Assembly (NCBI GenBank): GCA_903843315.1 | Contig: CAIMPQ010000012.1 | Location: 1-6,556 of the forward strand | Length of the DNA stretch: 6,556 nt | Source: an uncultured beta proteobacterium | GTDB lineage: Bacteria > Pseudomonadota > Gammaproteobacteria > Burkholderiales > Burkholderiaceae | Direction of reading: 5' to 3' | Shown here: positions 4,908-6,556 of the stretch, piece by piece | How positions within the stretch are numbered: the stretch's first letter is position 1 | Layout of the letters: the number at the start of each line of letters is the position of its first letter | The notes under the pieces: model-generated | What the model was told of the DNA's origin: nothing | Databases searched by the model: none | Seen by the model: the letters and a program-made list of their open reading frames with translations, nothing else | Made by a program: the position numbers and the translations under genes

Positions 4908-6556
4908 TTAAGACTTCTTCTTTACTGGCGGTAAATCAGTGCAATGGCCATGTGCAGCCTCTGCAGCTAAGCCAACAGATTCACCTAGAGTTGGATGTGG
5001 ATGAATAGTCTTACCAATATCCACAGCATCTGCACCCATTTCAATTGCTAGGCAAACTTCGCCGATTAAATCACCGGCATGGGTACCCACAATTCCGCCA
5101 CCAATAATGCGATGGGTGCTTGCATCAAAGATGAGCTTTGTAAAACCTTCATCACGACCATTGGCAATCGCGCGACCGCTAGCGGCCCATGGGAATAAAC
5201 CTTTTTCGTAAGCAATTCCTTGAGCTTTACATTGCTCTTCAGTTAAACCAGCCCAAGCCACTTCAGGATCGGTATAGGCAACAGAAGGAATTTGCTTCGC
5301 GTCAAAGTAGGACTTCTGCCCTGCCGCTGCTTCAGCTGCTACATGGCCCTCATGCACTGCCTTATGAGCCAACATCGGTTGACCAACTAGATCACCAATT
5401 GCAAAGATGTTTTGGACGTTGGTGCGCATTTGCTTATCAACCGGGATAAAGCCCCGTTCATCTACCTGCACACCTGCTTTACCAGCATCAATCTTCTTAC
5501 CGTTCGGAGTACGGCCAACAGCGACCAATACCAAGTCGTATGTTTGCGGCTCAGCTGGCGCATTCTCACCCTCAAAGGTAACCTGTATTCCATCGGTTTT
5601 GACTTCCGCTTTGGCAGCACGTGTTTTGAGCATCACTTTTTCGAAACGTCCGGCGTTGAACTTCTCCCAGACTTTTTCTAAATCACGATCAGCACCTGCC
5701 ATCAGGCCATCCATCATCTCAGCAATATCAATCCGTGAACCGAGCGTACTGTAAACCGTAGCCATTTCTAAGCCAATAATGCCGCCGCCAATCACCAGCA
5801 TTCTTTTAGGAATACTCTTGAGTAATAAGGCGCCAGTACTATCCACAATTCGTGGGTCTTCAGGCAAGAAAGGCAATTTCACTGGCTGGCTGCCCGCTGC
5901 AATGATGGCTTTCTGAAAGCGTACTACTTCTTTTTGTCCAGTGAGATCTTGGCCAGAGCCATTCGTCATCTCTACTTCTACATGGTTAGCATCCAAGAAG
6001 CGACCTAGGCCACGAACGACTTTTACCTTGCGTGCTTTTGCCATACCAGCTAATCCACCAGTGAGCTTCGCAATCACAGACTCTTTATAGCCACGCAATT
6101 GATCAATCTCAATCTTTGGCGCGCCAAAAGTGATGCCATGTTTAGCCATCGTCTTTACTTCATCCATTACTGAAGTGGTATGTAGCAACGCTTTTGATGG
6201 AATACAGCCTACGTTCAAGCAGACACCCCCCAAAGTGGGGTATCTCTCCACTAATATGGTATTCATACCTAAATCCGCACTACGGAAAGCTGCGCTATAA
6301 CCACCAGGGCCCGCACCAAGTACCAATACTTCGCACTCGTGATCCACTTTACCGCTGTACTGCCCTGCAATTGGGGCAGGTGCAGCTGGTACCGGTGCTG
6401 CTCGAGCTGCAGTTGGAGCTGCAGTTGGAGCTGCAGTTGGAGCTGATGCTGTTGTAGCCGTTGATGTAGATGCAGTACTGGCTTCTATCTCAGCAATCAA
6501 AGTGCCCTTGCTCACCTTATCGCCTAACTTGACGGCAATACTAGTCACAGTTCCTG
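4908..6556 (-). CDS. lpdA: Dihydrolipoyl dehydrogenase with N-terminal lipoyl domain (5' end outside window)
   Basis: This is the E3 flavoprotein of 2-oxoacid dehydrogenase complexes, probably pyruvate dehydrogenase, which reoxidises dihydrolipoyl groups with NAD+. Positions here count from the GTG codon at 6548, which is internal, not the real start. Residues 1-22 are the end of a biotinyl/lipoyl domain (GDKVSKG turn); the lipoylated lysine lies beyond the right edge. An Ala/Pro/Thr linker follows (about 24-62). The E3 core has an FAD site LGAGPGGYSAA (77-87), redox disulfide C110/C115 in GGVCLNVGCIPSK, an NAD site VIGGGIIGLE (252-261), FAIGDL (382-387) and HPHPTLGES (516-524) with the catalytic pair H518/E523. 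All key residues are present. The lipoyl-E3 fusion is known in beta- and other proteobacterial pyruvate dehydrogenase clusters, so aceE and aceF are expected upstream, outside the window. It converges on phaP across a shared terminator. Confidence 0.96.
   Translation of the reverse strand, partial: GTVTSIAVKLGDKVSKGTLIAEIEASTASTSTATTASAPTAAPTAAPTAARAAPVPAAPAPIAGQYSGKVDHECEVLVLGAGPGGYSAAFRSADLGMNTILVERYPTLGGVCLNVGCIPSKALLHTTSVMDEVKTMAKHGITFGAPKIEIDQLRGYKESVIAKLTGGLAGMAKARKVKVVRGLGRFLDANHVEVEMTNGSGQDLTGQKEVVRFQKAIIAAGSQPVKLPFLPEDPRIVDSTGALLLKSIPKRMLVIGGGIIGLEMATVYSTLGSRIDIAEMMDGLMAGADRDLEKVWEKFNAGRFEKVMLKTRAAKAEVKTDGIQVTFEGENAPAEPQTYDLVLVAVGRTPNGKKIDAGKAGVQVDERGFIPVDKQMRTNVQNIFAIGDLVGQPMLAHKAVHEGHVAAEAAAGQKSYFDAKQIPSVAYTDPEVAWAGLTEEQCKAQGIAYEKGLFPWAASGRAIANGRDEGFTKLIFDASTHRIIGGGIVGTHAGDLIGEVCLAIEMGADAVDIGKTIHPHPTLGESVGLAAEAAHGHCTDLPPVKKKS
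6405..6440. repeat. Three perfect tandem copies of a 12-bp unit inside lpdA
   Basis: AGCTGCAGTTGG occurs at 6405-6416, 6417-6428 and 6429-6440, followed by a partial AGCTG. On the minus strand it encodes the PTAA-type repeat of the linker between the lipoyl domain and the E3 core. The unit is a multiple of three, so copy-number change would alter linker length without a frameshift. Confidence 0.9.

Noticed and set aside
5407..5754. Overlapping plus-strand open frames opposite lpdA
   Set aside because: They are antisense to the intact E3 core; no domain is recognisable.
6546..6548. GTG at 6546-6548 as the real start of lpdA
   Set aside because: The reading frame stays open to the window edge and reads G-T before V-T-S-I-A-V, which continues a lipoyl domain. 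The GTG is an internal valine and the true start is outside.

Overview
The window reads as a chromosomal housekeeping segment of a betaproteobacterium of the order Burkholderiales. The IclR regulator, the phasin and the lipoyl-linked dihydrolipoyl dehydrogenase have typical Burkholderiales sequences. The moderate base composition (roughly mid-40s % GC by eye, not counted) and compact spacing suggest a small-genome relative such as Polynucleobacter. The organism call is inference from protein resemblance only.

Left part, plus strand (1-2047): the last 25 codons of what looks like bpt (aspartate/glutamate leucyltransferase, N-end rule), a 9-base gap, then pyrD (class 2 dihydroorotate dehydrogenase, pyrimidine synthesis), probably in one transcript. 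A 98-base gap with an inverted repeat and a -10-like box precedes an IclR-family regulator gene, which may start at or very near its own transcription start.

Middle, minus strand (2059-4115): pbpG, a secreted D-Ala-D-Ala endopeptidase of the S11 family, converges on iclR with only 11 bases between stop codons. Upstream of it lies an EamA/DMT-family membrane transporter gene. The two are 107 bases apart and have no obvious functional link.

Right part (4116-6556): the region upstream of the transporter also carries the divergent control region of a PHA-granule phasin gene (phaP, plus strand). It holds a perfect 19-bp palindrome with a TTGC-N3-GCAA core that overlaps the probable phaP -35 element; a PhaR-type repressor site is the natural hypothesis. 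phaP converges on lpdA (minus strand, cut by the right edge of the window), the E3 subunit of pyruvate dehydrogenase fused to an N-terminal lipoyl domain through an Ala/Pro/Thr linker. A strong hairpin between them looks like a two-way terminator. Pyruvate dehydrogenase makes acetyl-CoA, the precursor of polyhydroxybutyrate, so the phaP/lpdA adjacency makes metabolic sense.

I see no mobile element, CRISPR array, tRNA, rRNA or novel multi-gene system. The points worth checking are regulatory (the two palindromes, the possible leaderless iclR start, the shared terminator) and one in-frame 12-bp tandem repeat in lpdA. No gene-free stretch exceeds 300 bases.
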